Of a DNA stretch of 64,000 bases, positions 54,760-64,000 are shown piece after piece. Positions within the stretch are counted from its first letter, which is position 1; each line of letters begins with the position of its first letter. Origin of the DNA: Aspidiotus rigidus (Eukaryota > Arthropoda > Insecta > Hemiptera > Diaspididae); the NCBI GenBank assembly GCA_035079385.1, contig JAVHKY010000025.1, positions 18,140,501 to 18,204,500 on the forward strand, given 5' to 3'. The notes below the pieces were generated by a model that saw only the letters and a list, made by a program, of their open reading frames with translations, had not been told where the DNA came from and ran no database searches. A program made the translations under genes and the position numbers.

Positions 54760-56350
54760 AAGTCTTACGGTATTTCACACCTCCTATAGATTAGGTTCCT
54801 CTGTATTTACTTAGCCAGTAAACAAGCATCTATCTAATCTGTTAGCTTTTTGTCGTCAACCACTCGACTTCCCAAGTCGTATAAAAGTTTTTTATACTAC
54901 TTCCCTTCCCTCCGTCGTAAATCCTTAGTCGAGGAGGTACAATCCTCCCTGGTGAGCCTATTGGCATGAAACTGCATTAGAAACTTGGAAAATGTTGAAT
55001 TCGGAATTGTAGAAAGAGGTATTTACCCCACTCGATTCCAAAATTTGCGTCTAACACAGTCGTATACATAGATAATGGACTTCATAAAATATAGACCTTG
55101 GAACTTGATCTGTACCTTTGGGACTCGATCGTCAAACGTGAGCAAGGGCGCTCGAGCGGAGTATTAATCTTCCAAACCCTTCTATCAAATTATCGATAAC
55201 GTAAAAGTCAAATACGGTCTTGATACAAAATCCCCGTTATTAAGACTCTGAAAAGGTACTCGTAGCTTCCGAGGAGAGAAATCGAAAATTAGTTCAAACG
55301 TAAACGGAATCAACAGAAAACCTGCAATTAGCCTACCACGAGCTGAACTTATTCCTTTCAAATGACTACCTAATATTATACAACTATGCTCGCTTGAAGA
55401 ACAGCATTTCGACTCTGAACTACAAATCATATTCGAACAAAGTACCTATTTGAATGAATGATGCGACATATTCTTGAACGTAGAGATACAGATAACGATC
55501 GATTTAGGTGGAGACAAAACATGAGAATTTCCACTCGTACATTCATAATTGTATATTCAATAAAATATCCTCTTCTAAAGTTTAAAGAAAGAGAAGAAAA
55601 AAAAGAAAGGAATTTTCTCTCCTTAAACTCGTGCTACTTTTCAAATAAATAGATAGTCATAATTGCGAAAAAATTGACGTTATACATTTCAAAATGATAA
55701 ACAGTAATGAGGTAAACAAGAACACTTCCTCTCATACCTACGTCCGATTATATGTTGCAACCACAGACGAAGGTGTAAATGTGCGTCAATCGTTCACATA
55801 CGTTTGCAAGATGTAACGGTCGAGATGCGCCACGTGCGACCTATTTGGATTGTGTTTCACAACGGAATGACGGAAGAGATTTAGAGAAAACAACTTTTCT
55901 ATAGGGGGTTCACGAAAGCTGAGGAAAACTGAGTGATTATCGAAAATTGCGATCCCGCTATAATATTCAGCAGGGACACCTGATTATCAGCCCCGAATTT
56001 GAAAGAGGGCCATCTTAGCCATCTCCCTTCCCGGTAAAGATCATTCCCACTTTAGGCCTTTAGGGATTCTAAAGGTGAAAAAGGGCTTCAAATGGGAATT
56101 GAATGAGTAAGAAGTCCGGAGATCCGAGAGGCTTCAGCTTTGTCCCTATTGAAACCCTTTGTGCTTGGGAATCCAAATGGCTTCAACTAGGAAAAAACGG
56201 GAACAAGGGGATCAACAAGGTTTGGAATGGGAGATCAGAGGGATAGTTCTTCCCATTTTTTCCAGGAATTCAGAGGGGGGAACAAATTGTTTACCGGGTT
56301 CTTTCCAAATATGTATAATTCCACGAACTACCTTCCTCCTCCCCCCTCTC
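54760..56350. other. No gene recognised
   Basis: No domain, tRNA or transposon terminus was identified on either strand. Confidence 0.5.
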
Positions 56351-56359
56351 TCGATATAT

Positions 56360-56596
56360 TTATAGCTCGATGATCGAAATTTTTACATAGGAAGGACGGT
56401 GGCTGGTGTCCAGTGGACTTTTTCTCTCATAAAACGAATTGTCTGAACTCAAAGACAAAATCTTCCCAGGTTCCTCGATGGTGGGAATATTTTTAAGGCT
56501 CTTCAGTAGGCCAGAACTACAATTAGCTTGAAGCACGACGAAGTCTTCCTCAAATAACTTCCTCTGAAATGAGTTTCTGTTGAAAAATTGATACAC
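56360..56596 (-). pseudogene. Possible diverged copy of the Cys/Leu-rich segment at 57814-58149
   Basis: A 78-codon minus-strand frame contains KSLKNIPTIEEPGKILSLSS, which resembles KDLKNVPSTLECLKILSKEF in the DUF6570-like fragment at 57814-58149, and is preceded by a similarly spaced FVVLQANC. The similarity is short and could be fortuitous; if real, a second decayed element is present here. Confidence 0.3.
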
Positions 56597-57505
56597 AATT
56601 ATGAGTGAGTAAGAGAGAAAAGTAGAAAATCGAGGCTGTGTGACGTCAAAGGTATTGAGGAAGAGCTTACTGAATTTTCCATCACGGTCAAATAATATTT
56701 TACGAGTCCGAAGAGAGCAAAGTCACAAACTCGCAAACAAGATGAATGAGGCGAATAAAACGCATAATGTCGAGTAAAAATGTGAAATATTTACAATCGT
56801 TAAATGCAAATTTACGCAATGTGAAGACTCGTTGTCAAATCTTTAATTTACCTACGAGTCACAATGAAGCATTCCATTGTCTGGTGCACGTAATTACCCA
56901 ATTATAAGTAATAATCTTTTCACGTTGCTGAGAGTAACACTAATTTTTAGTCAGCAAAACAAAATTAAAAATTCCTGCAATAATGCTACAGAAATTAAGA
57001 CAGGACGTCCCAAGTATTACAAGCAAAACCAATCTTATTGAACTCGGTTCCTTATGGTTTATGATTGCGTGAAAACAGCAATGGCTTCGAAACATTGAGA
57101 ATAAAGAAATAATCCTTCAAGACTTGGCCTTTTTCCCTGGACGAAATTCACCAAACTTCTGACAAAGTAGAACACCCTACGATTATTGAGAAATTTTTTC
57201 ACCGTTTGAAAACCATGATCGGCACAAACGTAATAAACAACGTCTGTGGTTTCGAAGGTCACTAATTAAGGGTCAGTTGGAGAGACGAGGTTGAGTAAAT
57301 ACGAGAGAAAAAAATATCGTTCGATGTGCGTCATTGTCGACCCAAGGATAATAGAAAATACGTAAATCGATACGAAAAAAACAACTTACTAATCGTTTCA
57401 TCATCACCGTTATCTGGTCACCTTTCGCAATAATTATAGAATCCATACGCCATCTCATACGCACTGGCCTTCGGAGAAATCGGTTAAGAAAACAAGAAGA
57501 ATAAA

Positions 57506-57552
57506 AAAGGCGCTTCGCGCCTTTCCGGGGGGCCTGGCCCCCCTGGACCCCC
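57506..57552. repeat. GC-rich double hairpin island
   Basis: Two adjacent perfect stems, AAAGGCGC TTC GCGCCTTT (57506-57524) and GGGGGG CCTGG CCCCCC (57527-57543), followed by TGGACCCCCC, sit in AT-rich sequence. The composition differs sharply from the surroundings. It lies just beyond the truncated Helitron-like fragment on the same (minus) strand. Confidence 0.7.
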
Positions 57553-57813
57553 CCAATCGCTTTCATTTTCAACTAAGTTGAAATCTTAGTGCGTGGAATA
57601 CGAAAAATTATTAATTGTTTTATTTTTGGATGAATTACTTCCTTTATGAATTTACCTTCATAATTGTTGCGCTCTGAAATCAGTGTCGAATATTAAGAAC
57701 AAGATTTTGTACTTAACGAGTGATAATTTAATCGCACAAGAGAAATTTTCGCTGCAAAAAGCGGAATTTTAAAGAAAAAAACTGTATGAAATCGCTGCTA
57801 ACTGAACAATTTG

Positions 57814-58707
57814 CTATGATATGCAGCATACTTTGAAACTTTCAACATCACTGTCTGGGAATTCTTTTGATAATATTTTCAAACACTCTAATGTTGAAGG
57901 TACATTTTTTAAATCTTTCAAGAACCAAAGACGGTCACACACATTACAAACAAAGCCAAAAGGATTCTCTAGAAATTTCTTCTCAAAATTTAAATTGGAT
58001 TTCAAATACAAGGAACTCGAAGATTCATTTTCTTGAGGGCTATTTCTAGCACATGCTGCTCCATCATTTAAGAGTCCTACTGACACATTCTTGTTTGATT
58101 CCAATAACTTTTTTCTTAATCGATAACGCTGTTTTTTTATACGATTCAACTCTCTGTTCTTTTCTAAATTTTTTTTTACAATTATTACTCACAATTTCTG
58201 AGACTATCTTTGGCCGTTTCATTACATTATCATCACCAGGTAGCTCTACCAATACATTCTCGTTTGCTTGCAATAACTTTTTATTCATCCTATATTTCTG
58301 AACTCTTTCACGATTCAATTTTCTCTTCTTCTCTAAATTCTCTTCGCAATTATCAATCACAATGTCTGAGACTAATTTTGACCGTTTTGTTGAATCAATA
58401 TTGTTATCATCAGGTTGCTCCACCGATATATTTTCGTTTAATTGCGATAACTTTCTTTTCATTCGATATTTCTTATTTCTTTCACGACTCAATTGTCTCT
58501 TCTTATCTAAAAGCTCGTCTGTTTTTTTTTTGACTCTTGTAATTTTTTTCTCATTCTGTATTTTCTACATCTCTCTCGATTCAACTGTTTTTTTCTTTCT
58601 ACATCATCCTTCATATCGAAAAGCTGTGAAGCAGATCTTTTTGGCTTTTTTACCTGATTTAAATCATAATTTTCTTCTTCATCTGTGGAGTTCATTTTTC
58701 TGATCAA
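57814..58707 (-). pseudogene. Basic-repeat protein with DUF6570-like Cys motif (Helitron-type N-terminus)
   Basis: Across three minus-strand frames a repeat of about 55 residues occurs four times, each with a basic core: ERCRKYRMRKKLQ, ERNKKYRMKRKLS, ERVQKYRMNKKLL and KKQRYRLRKKLL, with acidic/Asn spacers such as NENISVEQPDDNN. It is followed by FGFVCNVCDRLWFLKDLKNV and ends FKVC. Basic repeats followed by a CxxC-RLWF segment are seen in the N-terminal part of arthropod Helitron helicase proteins (DUF6570). The frame changes near 58515 and 58170 both fall in runs of about nine to ten A residues (T on the plus strand), so they may be sequencing artefacts. The helicase and Rep domains are absent and a stop follows at 57814. 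A nuclear DNA-binding role for the repeats is inference. Confidence 0.5.
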
Positions 58708-58729
58708 ATTATTGAAAATAAGTAGCCAG

Positions 58730-59950
58730 CTGAAGAAATTAAGAACGCATCAACAACTGAATCGCTACTAAATCATTTATCAAAAAAGAAACTCTATTTT
58801 TATCATCTTAGGGTGCAACTTCAAATAAAACCCAGAGTGGGAGAATGAAAAATATCTTTTTGTACCTGCGAGAAATATGTACACCCTCCCTCTTCATCCC
58901 CGTTTTCATTCTTCGCCCCTATGAAAGGTTTTTTTTTAAAACACCTTTTGATATCTTAAGAAGGCATCAACAACTGAATCGCTACTAAATCCTTTTACTC
59001 TACCACTTCATCTCTGTTTTAATTATTCGCCCCCATGAAAGGCGAAAAACTTTTTTTTTTTAAATACCTTTTGATACCTGAGTCACCTTTTGTTTTTTTT
59101 TTCAATACGTTTTAATACCTGAGCCTAAGAGCATGTCGATTTCAGCGTCGTCTTTTTCGAGCATTACAGAGGACACGACTTTTCGGTTCACACCTAGGCC
59201 AAAGACTTGTTCCACGTCAAAATTTGTAGTGATTTCACAAAAAATGTGAATCAAAATACAGCTGATTGATTTTGACAGGAGGATCTCCATATCAAAGATT
59301 AGGAGTCGTACAATAAATAAGCTGAAAAGACATTTCTGAAACGCCTCCATCACATTCACCTCGTAATAAAATTAAGGTATTTTAACGAGGGAATGTTTCG
59401 GGATGCAGCAAAGGGAACTTTTTCGATATCACTCTTCTATAAACATGAGAGATAAAGAAGATTCGAAGGAGTAAGATTTTTATGAGCTCGGTTAGGTCGA
59501 ATTTAGATGCGGAAAAAAGACAGAAAAATATAGCAGGAGGATGACAAGTCTTTTGATGAAGCTTCTGCACAGTTTTGTAGATTAATTTGGATATGTGTTC
59601 CATAGAAAGAGATCGACCAATTTCTCAATACTGGGAGCAGGAAAGAGGCATAAGATGAGAAATGAGATGAGTATGCGTAAAGTAATCATCATTTTTTGTC
59701 TCTGCGGATGAGCTGATTTCACGAATCCAATGGGATTTGTGTACTTTTCATTTTGGGATTTGTTCTAAAAGAGATTTCGACCCACTTTTAATATTTACTA
59801 TATTAATCGGAATTCTCGAACCTTTACGATGAGGGGGCGAGGTAACCCGACAACGGAAAGATTCTATGCGAAGTCAAAATAATCGACCTACAGAAGTATT
59901 TTTTCGAATTTTCGAAACCTAGAAACGATGTAGTTAGCTTAATTTGCTTC
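58730..59950. other. No gene recognised
   Basis: AT-rich, with a short duplicated segment (AGAACGCATCAACAACTGAA near 58740 and GAAGGCATCAACAACTGAA near 58961, each followed by TCGCTACTAAATC). The minus-strand frames at 59102-59603 have no recognised domain. Confidence 0.5.
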
Positions 59951-59959
59951 GGCCTCATA

Positions 59960-60450
59960 TTGACTCCCTCCCCAAATGCAACCCTCTTTTCCCCGTTAAA
60001 TTGTCCATTCTCCCATGGCTATTCATTCCTCCGACTATGAGACTGGATCTCAAAAAAATATTCTTAAATCAAATGACATTGTCTATCGTAAACTAATCAC
60101 AGAAATTATAGCAGAGTTCTCCAACTACATAATATGTTATACTGATAATTCTAAAAGAATTATATGAAACAGGTTTTTGCATATTCCATTCAGGACAAAA
60201 TCACGGTCCTCCCTTTCAGGAACTCAGCCTCTGTTTTTACTGACGAGTTGAGCGCTATTCGCTTCTGTCTTTCGAATCTCACTCAGTGTCCTCCCGGACT
60301 CGACTATATTCTCAGTAATATCTTTACAAGATCCTCATTCGAATAATCCCATCACCCAACGCATCCTAACCTCCATCAAATCATCAGTAACCTTCATCTT
60401 CATTCCAGGTCACATTGGTCACCCTCTACATGAAAATGTTGACTGTACGA
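59960..60450 (+). pseudogene. RNase H fragment of a non-LTR retrotransposon
   Basis: The plus strand carries, across frame changes, CYTDNSKR (first catalytic Asp strand), VFTDELSAIRFCLSNLTQCP (helix with the catalytic Glu), SSLQ-type remnants, and FIFIPGHIGHPLHENVD (last strand with His and Asp). It corresponds to the RNase H of the family at 49639-50464. Several frameshifts and a stop (60163) show decay. Confidence 0.7.
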
Positions 60451-60759
60451 TCACCTCCTACCGAAAACCGTCTCCAACTCGCTCAACTACCTACGTTCCG
60501 CATATCAAGAGAATACCCGAAGGAGTAAAACAAAAGAAAACTGCAAAAGGACCGCATGAAATTGAAAACACTGAGCGCTTTCGGCTAAACAGCCATTTTC
60601 GAAGTATAGAACCCAACATCGACAAGAATAAGTGACATCAAATGGAGTCATGACCAAACCAGCGAGTCATCGAAATGTGAATCATTCCCGGAGACTAATT
60701 CAGCCAATCCTTCTTACTAGGAAATGCCTCGACTCTACGACCTCCCTCCCCCGGGATTT

Positions 60760-61205
60760 TCGGCAAACAAATCCCTCTTTGCTTTACTCGACCCCATTCA
60801 AACCTTCTCCCTCGCATTAGTCCTAAGTGACCATACCGTACCAGCTCTAAGCTCAGCCTATGTGCAGAAGCGGTTGCACATCCACTCCACTTCCGTAGAG
60901 TCATCCTAACTTCTAACTTTTTGTCCTCTGTCTCCCGATCTTCCCACCTTCTAATCTTCAAGCAAATTTTTCACCATAATAACAACCGATCTCCCACCAA
61001 ACATATCCTTCTCCACTTCAACCATTCTCTTAACACACCCTTCAAAGCGAATTCCCTACGATCCATGTATACAATATCTCCCCACTGGGCTCTCCCTCAA
61101 CCAAATATCCGTTTTGACCTCACAGAAATCCCCAAATCTCACAAAACAACGCATGTCCAGATTTCAGGAGGTTTTTCCATTAAATTCCAGGAAGAAGAGT
61201 AGTAC
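60760..61205 (+). pseudogene. Non-LTR ORF2 inter-domain fragment (RT to RNase H linker)
   Basis: Across frames, ALLDPIQTFSLAL is followed by RRVILTSNFLSSVSRS and FKQIFHHNNNRSP. This matches the minus-strand segment at 50591-50830 (YRRLILTSNILISISQF, YDTIFPSK), which in that copy lies before RNase H. Here it lies after an RNase H fragment on the same strand, so two separate fragments or a rearrangement are present. Confidence 0.6.
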
Positions 61206-61249
61206 ACAGGTGTACTCGCTGATTTCTCAATTACCTATTGGATATAAGG

Positions 61250-61705
61250 AAAACGACGGCTTCCTTAACGAAGTTGAACGAGGAACGCAGGGAACCTGTT
61301 TTATGAGTCAAATAGGATTTGGTATTGAAAATTCAAGGAAGCATAAAGCTAGTATAAAGAAGGCCTAGACGTAAAATAAGCCTAGTATAATGTAGTTTGA
61401 AAGTCCAAGTTTTTCTCAAATCTCGAGCTATTTATGATAGGAGGGAGACTTGGGAAAATTTGTCCCCTATCATATACAGCTCGAGAGTCAAAAGTTTTCC
61501 AAGTCCCTCTTCTATCATATATAGCTTCAGATTCGAAATTTTTTCCAAGTCCCTCTCCTATCATATATGGCTCGAGGGTCGAAATTTTTCCAAGTTTTTC
61601 GCTGGACGGCGCACGGCACACGGCGCACGCCAGATTTCTCAAATAGCCCCCCATAAAACAGGTTCCCTGTTAAAATTATTTCTCGAAAATTTTCCAAGTC
61701 CGTTA
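61250..61705. repeat. Minisatellite/hairpin repeat patch
   Basis: Starts with AACGAGGAACGCAGGGAACC and TGTTTTATGAGTCA as at 3045-3075, then AAGCCTAGTATAATGTAGTT as at 3155, then forward and reverse 45-bp units with CTATCATATATAGCT cores, ending with the AACAGGTTCCCTGTT hairpin near 61660. It is a diverged copy of the 2.9-4.1 kb block. Confidence 0.7.
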
Positions 61706-61870
61706 ATTTGAAGGGGCGGAGTTATACTCGGAGATCTTCAAGTTGGGGTGAGGTGATACTAAAAACATGAAACATGTCAAAAAAACAAAAACAAAAGCGC
61801 AATGATAACGACGCATAATTTTGATATGTGGATACTTCACTTACGCTCGTAAGGTATTTCAAATCGTTTT

Positions 61871-62400
61871 TGGGGCAAGGCAAGAGCACCTATGCAATCG
61901 TAAAAGAACATTCTAATTTTTACCTGGCAAATTTTATTTCTCTTACAGTCCTCGTCAAGAGTGACGAAGATAGCCTTTGAACATCATTATTGATGATAGG
62001 CTAATGTATATCGTTTGATTAATAATGCACGTATTACCTATTCTGTGTCACCTATGATTTTATTTTTGCATGGCATTTTTCGAATTTGTCTACAGTCCTG
62101 CGAGTTTTATTTTTGCATAGCATTTTTCAAATTTTTGTACAGTCTTCGGAAAATTTTTTTCTTCTCGATACTTCAATAATGGTTATATACCTACCGTATA
62201 TGTATTAAGTCTCTCAGGTTCCAGATTTAAGTGGAACAAAGACGCGGATCTCTTATGAGCTGTACATCTGGGTAGGACAAGCTCCAAATCTTTTGAAAAA
62301 AATTAAATTCCCGTCACATGACAGTCAATGAGAAAAAAAAAACAAAAGACCCGGATACGGAAGCGCATGGCGATTCAGTCTCATTTCTTCTCTTGTTTCG
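61871..62400. mobile_element. Diverged copy of the element at 51611-52795
   Basis: Direct-orientation similarity to 51611-52740: GGCAAGAGCACCTATGCAAT, TGGCAAATTTTATTTCTC, AATGTATATCGTTTGATTAA, CACGTATTAC, TTCTGTGTCACCTATGATTT and GCGCATGGCGATTCAGTCT. The 439-bp TTAA insertion is absent, so this copy shows the empty site near 62145-62150. Confidence 0.75.
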
Positions 62401-62868
62401 GTAGTATTTTTTAGTTCATAATGACCGTCGGGCAAAAACGTTCCTATTTTGTATTCATTTAATTTCCGACTCTGTAATTTTTTTTTTTTCATGTTCTGTA
62501 TTCTATGTTCGAAGATAGATCATAGGGATGCAGTCGAAAACCTTGCGAAGTATAACGAGAATAGGAACTAAGAGAAATTTTGCTGATAACCAGTAGATAA
62601 GACATGTATGTTCTGCGCCACTCTGCGCCAACGGCTTTTTAACCGGTGTTTCAAGAGATTTTGATCCATTACTGAACTGAAGATATTGAAAAATAAAAAT
62701 TGAATATTTTCGTTTATTTATCCGTTTTATACTATAGATTATATCTATATGTGCTACCTATGAATTATTACGTTTATTGTACATTTTTCACAATTTTCAA
62801 TCATTCTGAAAAATCCTATAATTTTTCCAAAATCTACTCAAGATCTCTAGTTTTCGAAGATCTCTCTA

Positions 62869-63194
62869 ATGGGTAGAAAATCTAGAAACAAATCAAGTCT
62901 TCAAAAATATGAAAATCAGACATATAAAAATGATGAACAATTCTACCAAAAATTAATTATAGTACAAGATAAATTTATGTTATTTTATAATGAAGAAATT
63001 GAGAAAAATATACCAGAAGATGAGCGTATATGTATTCAAGAATTACATAAAGAATGGACAAATTTAAATCAATTTTATAATATTCATGAATTATTTAAAT
63101 TAAAAATTTACCATACCCAATTAAATTATCGACTAACGGATATAAGTAATGAAAAATATATGGATTATATTACATCTTGTATGCGATTAAGAGT
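62869..63194 (+). pseudogene. AT-rich ORF of unknown function, interrupted by a retroelement
   Basis: An open frame starts MGRKSRNKSSLQKYENQTYK and runs about 108 codons to YMDYITSCMRLR before entering the A tail (T run on the plus strand) of a minus-strand non-LTR element. Codon third positions are almost all A or T, unlike the conserved genes at 25-40 kb. The protein is polar and rich in Lys, Asn, Tyr and Glu, with no motif I recognise. It may be one exon or the 5' part of a gene or transposon ORF whose remainder lies beyond the insertion, outside the window. The initial Met is unsupported by any conserved start context. Confidence 0.4.
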
Positions 63195-64000
63195 TTTTTT
63201 TTTTTTTTTTTTTTTTTTTATTTTTTTATTTTTTAACGAGCTCTGAGCTGCTCAAGGGCCATTGGCTCGGCGGTTGAAATAAAGGAATGTACAAAGTTAT
63301 AATTTAAACATTACAAGAGTGGAACTGTGGATGTTGTGAGAACGGTAATAGAGTCTTAATTTTTTTTTTTTTTTTTTTTAAATGATGGAATAAAATTGAG
63401 TTTGACGTAAATAATCGAGGGAGGGAGTTATTGTTTCTGATTTGTTTTTTAGTGCTTGGGAGAGGGAGGAAGGAACATTAAAGGAAGAGCGGAGAGGAGA
63501 GAGAATGGGACAAGAAAAGAAGTGTTCGACTGTAAGAATTTCTTCTGGACAGTAAAAACAAGAAGGAGGGGCCAGGAGATCAGGATTGATGAGGTAGGAA
63601 TGGGTGGTTCTGGTATGACCGATTCTTAGCCGAGTAAGGACTACTTCTTCTCTTCTAAGTTTTCTAATAGATGTGGACCAGGGTATGGGGTTGCGTTTGA
63701 TTTTTAGGAGTTTGTTAGAGGTTTGATTTTGCCAAAGATTTGTCCATTTTTGTAGGATGAGGGAACGGTAATAATTTTTATAGTCTGAAACGGGAATTTG
63801 TGAGTTGTCTGTAACTCTGGGAAAGGATGATGCTTGTTTAGCAGCTAGGTCTACTAAATCATGATCAGTTAGGTTTATGTGACTAGGAATCCATATGAAA
63901 GTAATGTCGGAGTTGATAGAGTTTAGAGTGTGTAATGTGAGGTGGATTCGTTGAGTGAGAGGATGATTGTTATAAGTATCTAGCAGTGCATGGAGTGAAG
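63195..64000 (-). mobile_element. Non-LTR retrotransposon 3' end, running off the window
   Basis: The minus strand shows the end of ORF2 (63378-63998), an A run directly after the stop (63359-63380), about 150 bases of 3' UTR containing GAGCAGCTCAGAGCTCGTTA, and a terminal A tail (63195-63234 region, as T on the plus strand). The 3' UTR end matches that of the copy at 49480 (CTTTGAGCAGCTTCTAGCTCG). The rest of the element lies beyond the window. Confidence 0.8.
63378..63998 (-). CDS. ORF2 C-terminus (RNase H end and Cys/His tail), partial
   Basis: A 206-codon uninterrupted frame enters from the window edge. It contains SLHALLDTYNN, ITFIWIPSHINLTDHDLVD (last RNase H strand; His and catalytic Asp positions retained), ASDYKN-like VSDYKNYYRSLIL, RREEVVLTRLRIGHTRTTHS and the CFYC...HFFSC Cys/His motif, ending QTQFYSII. 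No internal Met exists, so a search requiring ATG misses it. Compared with the copy at 49639-50464 it has no frameshift or stop, so this may be a young insertion. It is flanked by its own poly(A) and 3' UTR. Confidence 0.85.
   Translation of the reverse strand, partial: SLHALLDTYNNHPLTQRIHLTLHTLNSINSDITFIWIPSHINLTDHDLVDLAAKQASSFPRVTDNSQIPVSDYKNYYRSLILQKWTNLWQNQTSNKLLKIKRNPIPWSTSIRKLRREEVVLTRLRIGHTRTTHSYLINPDLLAPPSCFYCPEEILTVEHFFSCPILSPLRSSFNVPSSLSQALKNKSETITPSLDYLRQTQFYSII

Noticed and set aside
57059..57262. A 67-residue minus-strand frame with Cys and Phe-rich text
   Set aside because: No domain, no splice context and no similarity to the adjacent Helitron-like fragment beyond chance.

Overview
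This is eukaryotic nuclear DNA, most probably from an insect. Three genes have animal-type architecture (spliced with GT-AG introns, or with an upstream acceptor and a poly(A) signal), there is a pol III tRNA gene with a T-tract terminator, and the rest is AT-rich and packed with arthropod-style transposons (Penelope-like, I/R1/Jockey-type non-LTR with RNase H, MULE, TTAA-inserting TIR elements, foldback MITEs). Nothing bacterial or organellar was seen. A hemipteran such as a mealybug or scale insect is only a guess from the overall style of the repeats.

Conventional genes sit between about 24.9 and 40.3 kb. They are: an MTH1/NUDT1-type Nudix hydrolase (three exons, minus strand, 24942-25876, complete Nudix box); an MpaB/rubber-oxygenase (DUF2236) family protein of 435 aa in one coding exon (28687-29994, plus strand); tRNA-Ala(TGC) at 33360-33431; and a 12-exon brummer/PNPLA2-type triglyceride lipase (34907-40003, minus strand, 596 codons reconstructed with every intron phase consistent). 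They do not form an operon-like unit. Two of the three could be linked to lipid or oxidative metabolism, but that is only proximity.

The left 24 kb is almost wholly repetitive: a TIR element with a KRBA2/Ginger-like integrase remnant (1.1-2.1 kb); a 45-bp minisatellite family in short arrays, in both orientations, at 2.2-4.3, 15.4-15.9 and 20.0-21.6 kb (and again at 53.5 and 61.4 kb); a roughly 400-450 bp tandem unit at 12.9-15.1 kb; a long-TIR element at 6.25-8.0 kb; and many small foldback or TIR elements, several with visible target-site duplications.

The right 24 kb (40.9-64 kb) is a graveyard of retroelements: a non-LTR element with a template-switch-like rearrangement (40.9-44.0), a Penelope-like element bounded by inverted repeats (44.4-46.9), a second Penelope fragment (47.6-48.5), three further RNase H-type non-LTR fragments (49.5-50.8, 60.0-61.2, 63.2-64.0), a nested set of TIR elements inside a 385-bp inverted repeat (51.2-54.8), and a Helitron-like N-terminal fragment with four basic repeats (57.8-58.7).

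The most distinctive material is an interspersed element family capped by short perfect hairpins (AGCGGGGAACCCGCT and GCCATTGCA...TGCAATGGC) carrying an internal 45-bp minisatellite, together with a strong excess of the CRE-like octamer TGACGTCA across the repeats. Several insertions can be proved inside the window because an uninterrupted relative of the host repeat is also present.
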